Part shown: positions 48,777-61,300 of the stretch, in pieces
How the letters are laid out: each line of letters starts with the position of its first letter
How positions within the stretch are numbered: the stretch's first letter is position 1
Assembly (NCBI GenBank): GCA_963169105.1
Contig: OY720633.1
Span: 146,589,200-146,653,199, forward strand
DNA length: 64,000 nt
Source: Ceriagrion tenellum
Taxonomy: Eukaryota > Arthropoda > Insecta > Odonata > Coenagrionidae
Reading direction: 5' to 3'
Position numbers and translations under genes: made by a program
The notes under the pieces: generated by a model
Database searches by the model: none
What the model saw: only the letters and a program-made list of their open reading frames with translations
What the model was told of the DNA's origin: nothing

Positions 48777-49109
48777 GTGGTGCAAGGTTCTGTTCTAAGT
48801 CCATTACTATTTTCCCTGTACATAAACGATCTCCCAAGGTTCCTTAAGAATTGTCAATATCATCTATATGCTGACGATTTTCAGGTGTACCAGAATTCTG
48901 CTGTGATAAATCTACCAAATACTATTAATGGCATTAATGCTGACATCGAACAAATATGTAGGTGGGCGGAGATAAATGGTGTGAAGCTTAATGAAAACAA
49001 AACCAAGGCAATCATCATTGGAAGCCGACAGTTAATTGCTAAAGTGAATTTTCATCAAATTTCACCCATAATTGTAAAAAAAAAATTATTCCGTATGAAG
49101 AACATGTAA
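48777..49109 (+). pseudogene. Non-LTR reverse transcriptase, catalytic YADD region
   Basis: VQGSVLSPLLFSLYINDLP then HLYADDFQVYQ: the catalytic YADD is intact. GVKLNENKTKAIIIG follows (thumb side). The usual GVPQGS is VVQGS here. The frame ends at 49109 after an A-run (49078-49086), a likely slippage site. Confidence 0.9.
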
Positions 49110-49138
49110 AATATCTGGGGGTCTTAATTGATAGAAAT

Positions 49139-49696
49139 ATGGACTGGAATATGCACTGCCAAAGCATTAGAAGTAAGTGTTTCAGGAACCTTCATCGATT
49201 GATTAGGGCCAAAAAGCAACTTCCCTTCAACATCCGGAAGTCAGTTGTTAACGCAATAATCTTTCCACATTTCGAATATTGCTGTAGTATGATATGTAAT
49301 ATAGACGAGGCTAATAACCGCAGGCTTCAAGTAGCAATGAATGCTTCAGTACGATTTATATGCGACCTTAAAAGTTGGTAGTATATAAGTGAGGCATACA
49401 CAAATCTCAAATGGCTAAAAGCACGTGAAAGACGAGTCTATTTTACCCTAATGACGGTATATAAAATTCTTAAGTCTGGATGTCCGCCTTATTTGTTCAA
49501 CAAATTTGTCCTTAAAAGAAATGTACAACAATGTTCTACAAGAACTCATCTTTCCGATCTATTGATCCCACACCATCGTACAGAGATGTATCATAGATCG
49601 TTCATAGTGTCTATTTCCTGTAGATGGAATTCACTGCCTGATGATGTTAAAGCATGTAAATCCATCGCAAGTTTAAAAGAAAAGTTTTCGATTTGA
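49139..49696 (+). pseudogene. Non-LTR element C-terminal region
   Basis: Two open pieces in the same phase, 49139-49381 and 49451-49696, separated by stops. The first has PFNIRKSVVNAIIFPHFEYC, the PxxEYC/A block; the second has YKILKSGCPPYLFNKF and WNSLPDDVKACKSIASLKEK, the standard ending of such polyproteins. Confidence 0.82.
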
Positions 49697-49865
49697 TAAA
49701 TTCAAACATGTTGAAATGAAAAGTGAAATTGATTGTTGTATCTTTTGGATTATAATATATTATGTAATATTATGTATACATTTACTCAGGAGTTGTATTC
49801 TTTGTAGTTGGTCATTCATCAATGTCTAAAGGACCAATGAGTCCACGACAATAAATGTTTATTAT

Positions 49866-50514
49866 TATTTATTATATACATTCTTCATTGAAAGAATAAT
49901 ACAGCTGACTTTCGACGTGAAGTTTTCACCAATATTAGGATAGCTGCATTCGTAAATGTGTTGAAACGTTTAGGGCATAGGTATATTTATTCAAATACTT
50001 TTATACTTACAACATTATTGACGCTCATAACACTTCCGCTAAATAAACGTATATCTTTCGCAATAACGCCAAACCATACCAAAACACTTCATTAATACTT
50101 CATTGAATTTACAGCATTTAGATATCCACCTTCTTTTGGAGTGATGTACACTGACATTTAACATTCACCTCGATGACTTCTAAGTATCGCCACAAAATAA
50201 CTTCAAGTGACCAACTTAACGTTACCTTTCGTTTTCTACTCAAGTAATTTCGCCCTCAGATGCCTAAAAATAGCTATATGGAAAGGCAAAATCAACTCAA
50301 AATAAAGTATTTCTGTTATCGTGTAGAATCAGCTACTACCTGTTAGAGGTAAATTAACAACGTTCATATACCCATACGTGTTGTAACTGCTTGCCATAGA
50401 ATTGAAAGCGAGCAGTTGAGTTTAAGTTGACAGCATAGAAGTATATAAGTAAAACAATACGCTACTGCTCATATCGCTATTTACTCGGACAATTTTAGAA
50501 CTTTGCTGGATTCA
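49866..50514. other. No gene seen
   Basis: Anonymous AT-rich sequence between the non-LTR element and the Penelope-type terminus. Confidence 0.4.
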
Positions 50515-50606
50515 AAGTCCTGAAGATGCCAAAAAGTTTGGCGAAACGTCGGCAGTTAACCATAAAACAAGTTGACCAAAACTCGAGAAGCTTTGTTGAT
50601 ACTTTA
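50515..50606 (+). mobile_element. Penelope-type terminus
   Basis: CTGAAGA (50520-50526), T, stem GCCAAA (50528-50533), loop AAG, stem TTTGGC (50537-50542), then GAAACGTCGG (50543-50552) and, 39 bases further, CGAGAAGC. The arms of the remnant at 26.0-26.5 kb have the same order: CTGAGGA, one base, stem, GAAACGTCGG, CCGAGAAGC. So this is the terminus of a different copy or subfamily. No coding part adjoins it. Confidence 0.65.
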
Positions 50607-52889
50607 TAACGTCATTCTTATTTTTTCTTCCTCAGTTTATTAATATTTTGGGTATTATGTCATCTTATGGCGGAATTATTTGCTACCTTCCCAAAGTTGC
50701 CCGAACCAGCGACCGCTAAATCGATGGAAGCGGGAATTGTGTTGATTCTTGGCTAAAGTTAGAAGTTGCGACGGAGAATTGACGCTCTAGAATTAGTAAT
50801 TTGTATAAAGAACGTTAATTTTCTATTTTTCGACATTTTAATTTCATGATATGCTCACAAGTTTAAAAGCACTCCCTCACATTTAACCGTAGTAATCATA
50901 GCATAATATTTGTGTGTGGTCGTCTTAAGAACCACACGCTCAGATTTCTATTTTGGATGGATCTTATTTCATACCATAATATTTTTCGGGTATAATATTG
51001 TTTATAAAGATGGGCATTTTGGTCCTCAATGAAAAAAGCAGTAACGATTGAATTGTTTTCAAGACACTATTTTTACCACTATGAACTTTATGTTGGTGTT
51101 CTTCCTTCCAGTCACGGCTCCCTCATTCGCTGCGTCGATCCCTTTTTCATTTAGTTGGGCCTTTGGCCGTGAACCCCAAAGCCCTTCAGCTCATCCCCCT
51201 TCTCCCCCGTTGCCGAGGAAACCTTTCCCTGGGGGTTGAAATCTCGGGGTCACTACGTGACCAAGCGACCTCCTGGTTGTCCCTACTAAGCACAGCCTTC
51301 CCTCGTCTCAGGCCGCCGTGCGCGCCGATCACCTGCTCGTGACGTGAAGACCTTTTGCCGCGCCTCTCTTCTCCTCTCTGCCTCCAATCTCATCTCGATT
51401 AACTGCATAAATTTCGTCCCTCACCCATTTCCCTCTCCCATCATGTACTCCATCTCACATAGAGGGGTACCCTCTTACTACACCGACTTCATTTCCGTCA
51501 TGTGAACTGAATTTATTCTCCCGTTTTTGGTTACTTAAGGTGGATAGTAGTAAGGTGGATAGTAGGTGGATAGTATTTAAGGTGGATAAGTAGCTGATGC
51601 TGTCATGGCCTATCACACCTAGAGATGAAGTAGTTTTCAGTTGGTAAGCTCGCCTTTTCTATTTCACTAAGAACATTTTTCTTAGATGTTATGGTCCTAA
51701 AATTTATACAAAAAAAGGATGTCCTAACTTTCTGATTCATTAACTCCTCTACGTACAGCCGAAGCCGCTCGTAACAAAAACGTAAATATTTGAAGATAAA
51801 TATTTTATGGAGCAGGTATGAGATGAGAGAGTATTTCCTCGAAAAATAATTAATTGAGTTATTTTTACCCCTGTTATTTAAGCTTTCACTCCCCCTGGGA
51901 AAACAAATCCGTGCAAAGGATTTTGAATCTCGCGTTTTTTCTTGTAATTTCTAGTTACAACGTACTTCATCGGTTTGGGGATTCTAATATTTTAGCCATA
52001 TTAACTCGTGATATTCAACAGAGTACCATGTAGACGATGAATAATATTATTCGCTCTAATTTGTTTCGAACAAGTGTGGTCATTAGAATTGCTAGGCTCT
52101 GCAGCACTCGACGGCTATGGACGAGATTTTCTGTGAAATCAACGTCTGGATCATTGAGAGGGGAGGGAGTCTATTGTTCTGTAAGTCATTTACGAGCCAA
52201 ATCATTCTCAGCTCCCACAAAACTCCTCCTTTTCTAGTCGACCAATCCTCGAATTTTCCCTTGAAGACTCAAATTAATCGTTCTCCGTCTTCAGGTATAA
52301 TTTATTTTTTTTCGTTATACCTCTTTCGTTTGAAAGGTCTCATTCGATGTTCATGGAGGAAAAGTTATACGAAGTTGAAACATGCTGCAGTGAATTGCAA
52401 AATATTTGGAGGTCGTGATCGAGGAGAAATTCATCATCCCTCGCATTACTCTTTAACCCATTTTATTGTAATTGTCAATTCAAGCGACTTCCATTCATGG
52501 TAAAATTGTGTCGCGCCTGGACTTCAAGCTTCTCTTCTTGAAATGCATCATTATAATTTTACGCTCTTTCATCATTTGATAATCCTTTTATGATATTATT
52601 TTCTCTGTATTTCTCTGCGTTAATTTTATATGGTCTTAAGTTTATTGCTTTGTTTGTGCTCATTACTTTGAAAGGCTAAGCACCATCAGAGGCCCCTTTT
52701 GAAGTACCGGCATTTTATTCTTAAACGTCAGTTACTACGTAAATAGTGGTTTTGATAATTTGTCTGATTATGGATTTCAGTTAAAGAACCCCATTGAACC
52801 AGTGTTATAACAATCTTTTGTTAAATAAATCTCAAGGTCTTGTAATGGACAGATAAGGTTAAATATGAGGAGTTACCGAGAAGGATTGG
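50607..52889. other. No gene seen; small tandem repeat at 51.5 kb
   Basis: About 51105-51400 is GC-rich and pyrimidine-rich. At 51537-51592 AAGGTGGATAGTAG is repeated irregularly four times. Frames at 52.0-52.5 kb are open but unrecognisable and overlap in two phases. Confidence 0.45.
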
Positions 52890-53065
52890 AGAGGAGCATA
52901 CTACTCATGTATTGAAAAGTGTTAAAAAGAGGAAGGAAGATTGGATAGGCCACATTTTAAGGAGAGATTTCCTGCAGAAAGATATGATAGAGGAAACGAT
53001 TAACGGAAAGAGAAGAAAGAGATTTGGTGTAGCAATGAAGAACTTTGCCTTAAACGGAAATGCCA
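52890..53065 (+). pseudogene. Reverse transcriptase C-terminal remnant (non-LTR)
   Basis: The plus strand reads VKKRKEDWIGHILRRDFLQK then DMIEETINGKRRKRF. W.GHILR.D..L...IE..I.GKR.R is the C-terminal block of RTE-like retrotransposon polyproteins. Nothing upstream is recognisable, so it is an isolated relic. Confidence 0.65.
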
Positions 53066-55196
53066 GAAGCCAACATTTCTATTGAGAATTGTCAATAGAC
53101 AGGCCACAGAAAGATGAAGAAATCTTTATCTATTGTCCTAAACGGTAAGAATATGCTTTATGAATAGATTTTAAGACATCCAGCCATTTCATCTCAGGAG
53201 TAACATAGGTACTTGATTTAACCTGCTTTAGGAGAGGTGACTTGTCACCGCTGCCATACACTACAATGGAGACTCAGAGGGTGTAGCGCCCACAATCGTA
53301 ATCATGCTCTCTTTACATTTGTGTATTACGCTTTACCGGCTCTGAATCCTTAGGTATTGCCCTCAAGTTTAATGGTTTTCTTCGGTAATTACATAGGCTT
53401 TATAGTATTTTCACGTTGATATTCATTTGGGCGTTCATTATTTTATGCGTATTTCTGTCATTCATGCATAATTTCATTTGTAAAAGCCGAAAATAGGTCG
53501 TAAAAAATTTAATTACTTATGAAACCGTGATGCAATCACGAAAATGTTTTGGAAATTGACCTAGGCTTCAAGAGATACCTATACTTCTCAAAGGCACGGT
53601 CGTACTTAACTGTTAAATCCTGGATCTGCTCCTCACGGAGTAAATCATCAATGCAAGTGTGTAACACAAACTGCAGTCTCTTCATCTGACAAAGGGATAT
53701 TTGAAGCTATGTTGTTTGGTTCTGTATTTGGTACCACTCTTTTGTGACTATTTAGTGCTCTGAATATTGCGCGTCTGTCTCTCTGTAGCACTCTGCTACG
53801 ATGCATAAAATATGGGGGCCGCTTTGGACCTCTGTGGGCCATCATGCATGTTCCCTACACTCAAATCAGTTTGGCGGTTGATATTTGGTCGTTCACTTGT
53901 TTACATGCCAAGGCCACGCAGTCTCTTGAATGCTGTTGAGGGTGTGCCAGAGCTGTTTGTTTGGCTGGTCTGCTCAAATGGTCATGTGTCTCGCATCATG
54001 TATTTCAAGTGAGCCATCCTTGATGAAAGTGGGTGGGGCAAACTCCAGGAAAACGAACCTTCATACTAGTTTGAGTGTCTCTCCTTACTGTTCAGTCAAA
54101 AATACCTCAGCGATACAAGATTTTTACCCGAGTCTCATATGTCTAGAATATCCAGAAAATGATGTATCTAGAAGCGAAAGTCTCAAGGAATAGGGAATGA
54201 ATTAAATATGAAACTATATATTCAGAATGAAGATGCAGTAACTAATTAGATTAGTACCTAGTTCCTCGTGACATGTATCGCAATTATGTGTTCGCTTGTG
54301 TTATTTCTGTGTGTTTATATATATGTTATTTATATTTCATTAAAATGTGGAGAATACTGACGACATGATCATCCATATTTTAAATGTTTGCCCGATGCCA
54401 ACTTCAAATCATCATTGTGACTTTGTTCAGCGAGTCGTGAAGAAAGTGTTTGCGGTATATGGGATTTTGGAGAAGGCTACCAACGCATGAGTAAGGAAAA
54501 CATAGGAGTGACCTACCATTGCGCCGGCTACAAAATGTATAGACGCATAATATTCACAGTACATTGCAAGTCAAATGGCGTTGGTTTTGGCCGGGGGTTC
54601 GTTTTCACCCAGTGCTCGGGTGCGCAACATGTTTTTTGCCGTCTTCCAAAAAGATCAATTTGAAAGTTAATTTATATATATGTGTAGTCTATCCCTCCGG
54701 TCAATAGGGTGATCTAAAATTGTTCCATGTTTAGAATGTTGGCTGGTTGATACTCGATGCAATTATTGAGGCCTAATGTGTTTTTTTGGATGACCTATAC
54801 TCTGCCTGGCATTGTAAATTACTCGTTTAATTACATAAAATAATTATCTTCGGAGAGCTATTGAATCCTGGAAACCATAATTGTGATAAAAAGAAATTAG
54901 CTATTTTTTGTCTTAACTCTGATCTTACCCTTGCGTTTTAGTTGGTGGAAGTAAAAATAATGCACCCATCGCTTAAATTCGCTCCAGATAGTAATTTTTT
55001 ATGTGGTTTTTCTTTATATTTCTATAAAATTTTGATTTAGTGCATGCAAGGAGAATGAGATGGAGTTGCTGGTCAAGTGAAGTCTCACAGTGCTTCAACC
55101 CCATGCCTTTCTATTTCCGTTTTGGAAAATTTGTAAAATATTTATTGATTATGCCTCTGCGACTTAGCGTCTGTGTATATATACATACTCATTGTG

Positions 55197-55197
<1 letters not shown>
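53066..55197. other. No gene seen
   Basis: Anonymous AT-rich sequence. A pair of overlapping plus-strand frames at 53.8-54.2 kb and a minus-strand one at 53.65-53.85 kb show no family motif. Confidence 0.4.

Positions 55198-55271
<74 letters not shown>
55198..55271. repeat. (TA)n microsatellite, ~74 bp
   Basis: Pure TA repeat. Like the tract at 4.2 kb it ends in TATATTG, and it is about 50 bp upstream of a tRNA-derived SINE head. Confidence 0.95.
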
Positions 55272-55274
<3 letters not shown>

Positions 55275-55339
55275 TAACCTATGGCTCAGGCCTTGAGGAG
55301 TGTTTGTTCATTTAAACCCCCGCCGATTCCAGTGGTTTC

Positions 55340-55430
55340 TTAGTAGACTGTGAGCTAAGTGGTCTGAGCATCCGACGCGACATCAGGTCCTTGGTTCATT
55401 CTCGGTCCAGTTGAATTTTTTCCCCTTGGA
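55340..55430 (+). mobile_element. tRNA-derived SINE head
   Basis: TGAGCTAAGTGG (55351-55362) is close to the pol III A-box and GGTTCATTCTC (55393-55403) to the B-box. Their spacing, about 41 bases start to start, is right for a tRNA-type internal promoter. No tRNA cloverleaf with a CCA-ready acceptor stem closes around it, so SINE is preferred to tRNA gene. The 3' extent is undefined. Confidence 0.6.
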
Positions 55431-58245
55431 ATCGGCCATTGTTTCATTTCACACCTCTATTCTGTTTATCTATTTATGTGTTTCCTATCCATTTTCTTTC
55501 TTCCCCTGTCTGAGCGAATTATTTGCTTAGAATATATACAGAGTGATTCGCTAAGCACTCGCAGTAGTTTAGAAGATGGTAGGGGAGGTGATTTTTAGCA
55601 TTTTTTGTCTAATTAGCATGGAGTCGTAACTTATTAGTAACCGAGTTATGGTAACGCAAATATTTTGGGATAAGTAATTTGCGGTTACCGTGAAAACGCC
55701 AAAAAAGCAACTGATCGCGCTCATAAAAAATGAAGCGCGCATTGTTACTTCAAGATGGTTTTTGCCCCTTTTTAGGGCATGTGGAGGAACTAGTGGAATA
55801 AAGTTTGTCTGCCGGGGATAGTGGATTTGGTGGTATTTTGGTCTTAATGATTAGAGGGTTTTACATCTGGACCATGTAATCTCATTAGGTATGTTAATCA
55901 TTAAGTAAATTAGGTATATTAATGATAAAGTAAGATTTTTCTTTGTTGTATAAAAAAATATTTCTTTTAGTGTCGAAATTTGTTTATTGCTTCCAATTTT
56001 TAAGATGGTAACTGGAATCGGTGAGACCCTACTTCTTTAAAATATAGCTTTATACAATAAAAGATATAAAAAATGAAATAGAAGTTTCTCTTGGCGACAT
56101 TAATTTGGTATATTTATTTTTAGTAATAATTAATTTTCACGCGGTATTGAGGTCTTTTTGTGGGCTCAAGATGTTAAAAAGAGAAGTCGCAAAAGGAGAA
56201 GTTTCTGTTTTTTTCATAATTTCATACTTACAAAAAGAAGGATATTTATGTCTCGATAATTTGTGCTTGAAAATTTTTATATTCATGGGATTACAAATAA
56301 ACCACCGTAAATATTTCTAAGTCTCAATTAGAGTTTTTATTTTTTATGATTGGGTCACAGTCTTTAGAAATAAAATATTCTTATAATTTCAATTAGGCCC
56401 TTTTGTTAAGATTATGTGAAGTAGATAGGAACTTATTTTCCGTGGTTAATAAGAGTTTATATGAAAACAGTCAATGGTGGATGTCTGAAATTATTAGCGA
56501 CTGTGTCGCTAATAATTTCAGACATCCTAATAATGAGACTTATAACTTCTACTTTAGATTTCCTGCATAGTTTCTTTGTGTTGGTATTTACAGTTATGAA
56601 CATTCTCCGTTCCGTTGTTCTGAGTTACTCTTTTTTCCGCTGTTCTGAGATTTATTGGTCTCAAAATAAATTCTATTCGGGTAATTAATATCGCCTAAAA
56701 TCATTAAGTCACAATTCATAATGTCACGGCTTACTGTCACCTTATCGACGATCAATAAAATCATGTTTGCATCAGGTTGGGTATGGTTAACGTAGATATG
56801 AAACCACTTCTTTCCAAGATCACAAAATGTAATTATAATCTAAGTGTTCTTGAAATATATACAATTCATCTTAAGAGAACAAATTTCAATGAAACTTAGA
56901 CAATAATGCTCAAAATTCTGGGCTGATAAGCTGAACGTAAATCTAGAACTCTTTCCCCTAACATTCTGATAGGAAAAACATGATTTATATTTGCAGTTTT
57001 CTCTATTGTAATGTTCTCACTTGTATAAAGCTGTGCAATGAAAATGATTAAAAATTGTTTAAAAGAGCTCTGTCAGCGTTATAACGTTTAAAAATCTTCT
57101 TCAGTTTCATAATAAAGTGGTTATACCACCTGTTTTACGGGTGGTAATACGTCCATTAAGCTTAAGGCTCTGTAATCTAAGATTTTTCTTCATCCTGCGG
57201 GCGTGCAAACATTTTGCGGCAGAATTGTGAGTAATAAATTCTACGCTGATCGAATTTGGAAGAAGTAGGGGAATGAAATCGTACTTTACCCTTGACTCTA
57301 TATACGGCTGCAATATTACCCTCAAAGATGCTAATCCCAGTGTTGTTAAAAGCATCTTTGGGAATCCCACCTTCAGTTGACGTAATGTCATAGATTTTAT
57401 TGGTATACCTAAGAGAGTAATCATGTTTAAATGTCTCTTAATGTCCTTTAAATGTTTTTTTAAATGCTTGCTATCGTTGGGTATCATACTGAACCCCTCA
57501 TTCTCTTCAACCTGAATCATAAAGCGTAAAATTGTATTATCTTTAGACGTGATTGCTGATTATATCTTCTTTTAATATCATGAATACACTGTTAAATTAC
57601 CCTTTGCACCCTGAGTAGAGCGGTAATCTTGTCCATTACAATCCTGAGCATAGTCATAGTAGGTACCTCCGACTCGTTGTTTGCTGGTGCCCATTGTGGG
57701 GAAAATCTGGATCCCTTCCCGATCCACGCATTTAAACTACAGCCTTGTCTGTTCACTGCCTTAGCAACTCAACGATTTGGTTATTGATTTGCAGTTTGTA
57801 TAATAGGTATTCTTGCAAGCTATAGAGCACACAGCCCTCTGGATTTGACGACCGACCTGGAGATTCGCACTGTTGAGGAGGTATATTTTTAGGGATAACG
57901 CTACTGAAATGTGTCTATTTATCACAGAAGCCAACCCTGGGATGATTTTTAGGACCTTTTCCGCCATGTTAATCTGTATTATTTCAGCCTCTTTTTTGTA
58001 TATCAATTCACTTCATTCACATCTGAAAAATCCCTTAAGTTTTTGCAGTTATGTTTGTCTGGAGATCCTCGAACTCAAAGGTTGAATTGATACCGCATTT
58101 CACGCTACAAGATGGAGCTTTTTTTCGTTGGTCTGACCCATTTGCGTTCTCTTGTGTATGAAATAAAGTACCTCTAGAAGAAATTTGGGTGTAACTTGAT
58201 GAGAACATCACATATTGATGGAGAGTGAACATCGACATTTTTTTT
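55431..58245. other. No gene seen apart from the hairpin at 56.5 kb
   Basis: AT-rich anonymous sequence. A minus-strand frame at 57107-57520 (137 codons) is basic and without a motif I recognise; it could be an old element fragment, but I do not call it. Confidence 0.4.
56479..56527. repeat. Perfect 23-bp hairpin with TGT loop
   Basis: Arms 56479-56501 and 56505-56527 are fully complementary, loop 56502-56504. It is not flanked by terminal-repeat signatures. A microRNA precursor would normally have a longer loop and mismatches, so a replication template-switch origin seems more likely. Confidence 0.92.
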
Positions 58246-58380
58246 TAACTCTACGATAGTTTATTCACACAATACAACCGATTTCACCCCAAGGGCATCA
58301 TCAGATACAATGATGTGTCCGATATCTTCAAGCGGGTAAAACCGGTGTGATTAAACTATTGTGAAATTTTACTAAGTTAT
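58246..58380. repeat. Second inverted-repeat hairpin with CTGATGA / GGTGAAA motifs
   Basis: Arms read outward from the centre at about 58310. The left arm on the minus strand has CTGATGA (58304-58298), T, a GCCC/GGGT stem, GAAA (58286-58283), then TCGGTTGTATTGTG; the right arm on the plus strand has ATGATGTG...GCGGGTAAAACCGGTGTG. It is the same family as 28591-28772, with the left arm here closer to an intact module. Confidence 0.65.
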
Positions 58381-61300
58381 TTTCTTTTGACCTTTAGAAT
58401 GTTTATTTCCAATTTTAGTGCTACTTTTATAATAATTTTTGACGTACCAATGTAGTTGTGGGCTAGGTTTATCCTCTCGACATATGGTGGATAGAATACT
58501 TAATCTTCCAGGCTGAAACGCTTGTTGTAAGTTTGGACTCCTCTGTCCCATTATTTCAAATGTTACCACGATGCTCTTTTTTCCGTGGTAGATGCCGTTT
58601 TTCCGTAGGCTTCTGCAGGACTCTTTTTTTCCGTAGAAAATACCTAGTATGTGTTCACGAGATGGAATAATTAAAACAATTTTTTTTAGTTATCGCTCTT
58701 ATTTTGGCCTCAATGTCTTCTTGAGAAGTCATTGCAGCCTCTGGTTAAATAGAAAACACTTCCTTCTCTTTTTCATTCCTACTCTGCCTTTAATACAGGC
58801 GAGTTTTTTCAATTTGGCTCCGAATTTATGCCGTGCATATACGATTAACCCTCTTTTAGTTCGTAATGAAGATGGTATCCTATCAATTCACATGATCAGA
58901 GACGTTCATGACGACCCTGCGAGGCTAATGCACGAAGATCTCCTCTTACGGTCTCCTATTAAGGGGCTGCGTGCACTGATATGGAATTTTAAAATATATA
59001 CCCAATTCAGCGGCCATGATTTGGTGCTCACCGCTTGAAATCACTTGATCATTCGTGTGAATGCTGATTTCTCCTAAGTTCAAAATGCACTTGATCATTT
59101 CACTGCTCTCCATCAAACGACTGCAGAGCTTCGACCGTTTTGAGATCGCTCATATTTACACGTTCGACCGCAGATTAACATTTAATTTAGCCCTTTTGAT
59201 GTCTGCGTAAATACAGTTCAACACTTCTTGGGCCCTTGCCCACGTTATCTCCCACTAATCCGGGAGTGATTTCCTCATCAAATTTACGCCGAGAGCTTGT
59301 TGTCTCTCATTTCCGGTGAGGCCAAAAGCGCGGTATGTTGAGGCGTTACTCGATATCGGCGCGGTGCCCCACAGTTGCTGGCTGCATTCATCCGCTATCG
59401 GGATTCCGAGAATTTGCGAACCGACCGGATCTCGTCGTTATACGTACGTTTAATGCGTGTGTTTGGAGTGGTGGGGGATAAAGTTGGCGGACGGAGCTAG
59501 CTTGCTTCGTTCTATAATATAATTGGCCGATTCAAAATAGGATGGAGGATAACGATCGCGTGTAAATGGCTGCCCGGCGGCCCTTTTTGGAGATTAATTT
59601 GGCCAGTGTTTGGACGCATCGGCGATCGTAGTTCGGATACCAACGGGGGTAGACTGGTTAATGGGATGAAGGTAAAGGGTGAAGGGGGAAGAGGGGAGGG
59701 CATGGGCGTGGGACAACGCAATGAGCGCGAAACAAATATAGGATCCGAAACAGATAGGCCTTAAATGTCTGCAATGGAGGGTATATCGAATATGGCGACG
59801 TTAAGACCGAAGGCCTGGTGTTAAAGTGGGGACGATAGTGTAGTGAAGTGAGATAATGTCTTTAATTGAACCAATCTCATGTGTTGTTTTGGCCATGCGG
59901 CGAAATAAGCGTTGAAGGTTTAACTCGATGCAAAATCATTGTCAAGTACGTGATCGTTAGATCGGAAATTCCTTGCTGAAATCGTTTGTGGGTCGAATAT
60001 GCTTTTCATAATGACCAACAGCCCATTTCCGCAATTATGCTGCAGTGCCTTTCATTTGGAAACGGGGAAAAATTTGAAAATGCAGGTCGTTATGAAAACC
60101 AGGTTGTGTGCACGAAGATAGCCTGGAGTGCTTGGTGTTATGTTATATCTTTTTGTAGTACGTGGGTATTCCAATTTTATTTGAGTAAATGACGTGTTTT
60201 TAATTATCGAGAACATTTATTTGGATAGCGATATGTTGAATCATCAGCTTTTGCCGAGATCTGGGGAAAATACTTTCCGTCAGATATTTTGATGAACTTG
60301 GCGAGCGAGTTGTTCCTCGGTGAGAAATAATTTAAAAGAGTCAGTGATAAGGAAGGGAATATTCTAGCATAACGGAAAAATACTATTTTCCGAACGTTTT
60401 TTGAGTTTCATTTGTGAACAGGAATATAAATGAAGGGATCCCAGTTCCTAAATATATTCATAATAATTGTCTCTCTTGTCATTGATAAAAATTTTTTTTA
60501 CACATCCAAGATGCCATGAACTTTTAGAACGTGCGTGCGTAGTGGGTGACAAACAATACTTGGGAGTAACTATCCTAGCTGATGCATTTAGGTCGACGCT
60601 GGAAATGAAAACTCTGGTTAGTGAAGCACCCAGTTTATCCGCAATAGCTCTTCTTTGATAACTCACATGCGGCTACATGGATTACTAGAATGAAATTGAC
60701 CTCTATGCCCGAGTTTCTCGTTTACCGATGCTTAAATTCGTCACATATAGCAATCAGGTTTCTAAACATCCGTTACACCGAAACTACTGAGACGTGCGGT
60801 TAAGATGTACTTAATCCTAAATGTAGTTGCCAAGCCAAAATGAGACTTGCTAAAATCTTTATTATGTTTTTTATTAGTAATGTATTTCCCAGAAAATGAG
60901 GTTCTGTGATCTCATACATAATATCGCTATGCATTGCAATTGTCTCTCTGTCTTTCGTGCAATTACTAGACCTGATCTCATTGTTCTTCTGTCATACCTC
61001 TTACAATGGAAGGGAATGACAAAAGAAAAAATGAGATGAATGTTTAATTGCCATAATTAAATCGCAAGATTTATTTGCTTTGATAAGAGTGGATCCTGTG
61101 TGAAAATTATAGTTCACGGAGATTTTGTGATCATTAGTGATGATTACGTGGAGGAAAGGATAAAATCAGATTGTATCGTACCTACTGCGGATAAATATTC
61201 TTCAAGACATTAAATAATTTCTATTGTTCTCCACCTGTGAAATTATCTTTAAAATAGATCATACTGCTTAGTTTCGTGCATTCCTTATAATAGGAGGCTG

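Larger units (their letters stand above)
47335..49865 (+). mobile_element. Jockey/CR1/I-type non-LTR retrotransposon, 5'-truncated
   Basis: A plus-strand element begins inside the endonuclease at about 47335 and runs to a 3' end with ATTATTATTTATTAT at 49860, preceded by AATAAA at 49850. Coding is split into at least five pieces by stops and frame changes. The order endonuclease end, linker, reverse transcriptase and a C-terminal WNSLP..V motif is that of the Jockey, CR1 and I groups. The TTA-rich tail would fit several of these. Confidence 0.85.

Noticed and set aside
56479..56527. microRNA precursor
   Set aside because: A 3-base loop and perfect stem are atypical, and there is no evidence of flanking lower stems.
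57107..57520. 137-codon basic minus-strand frame
   Set aside because: No motif could be tied to any family; kept as anonymous.
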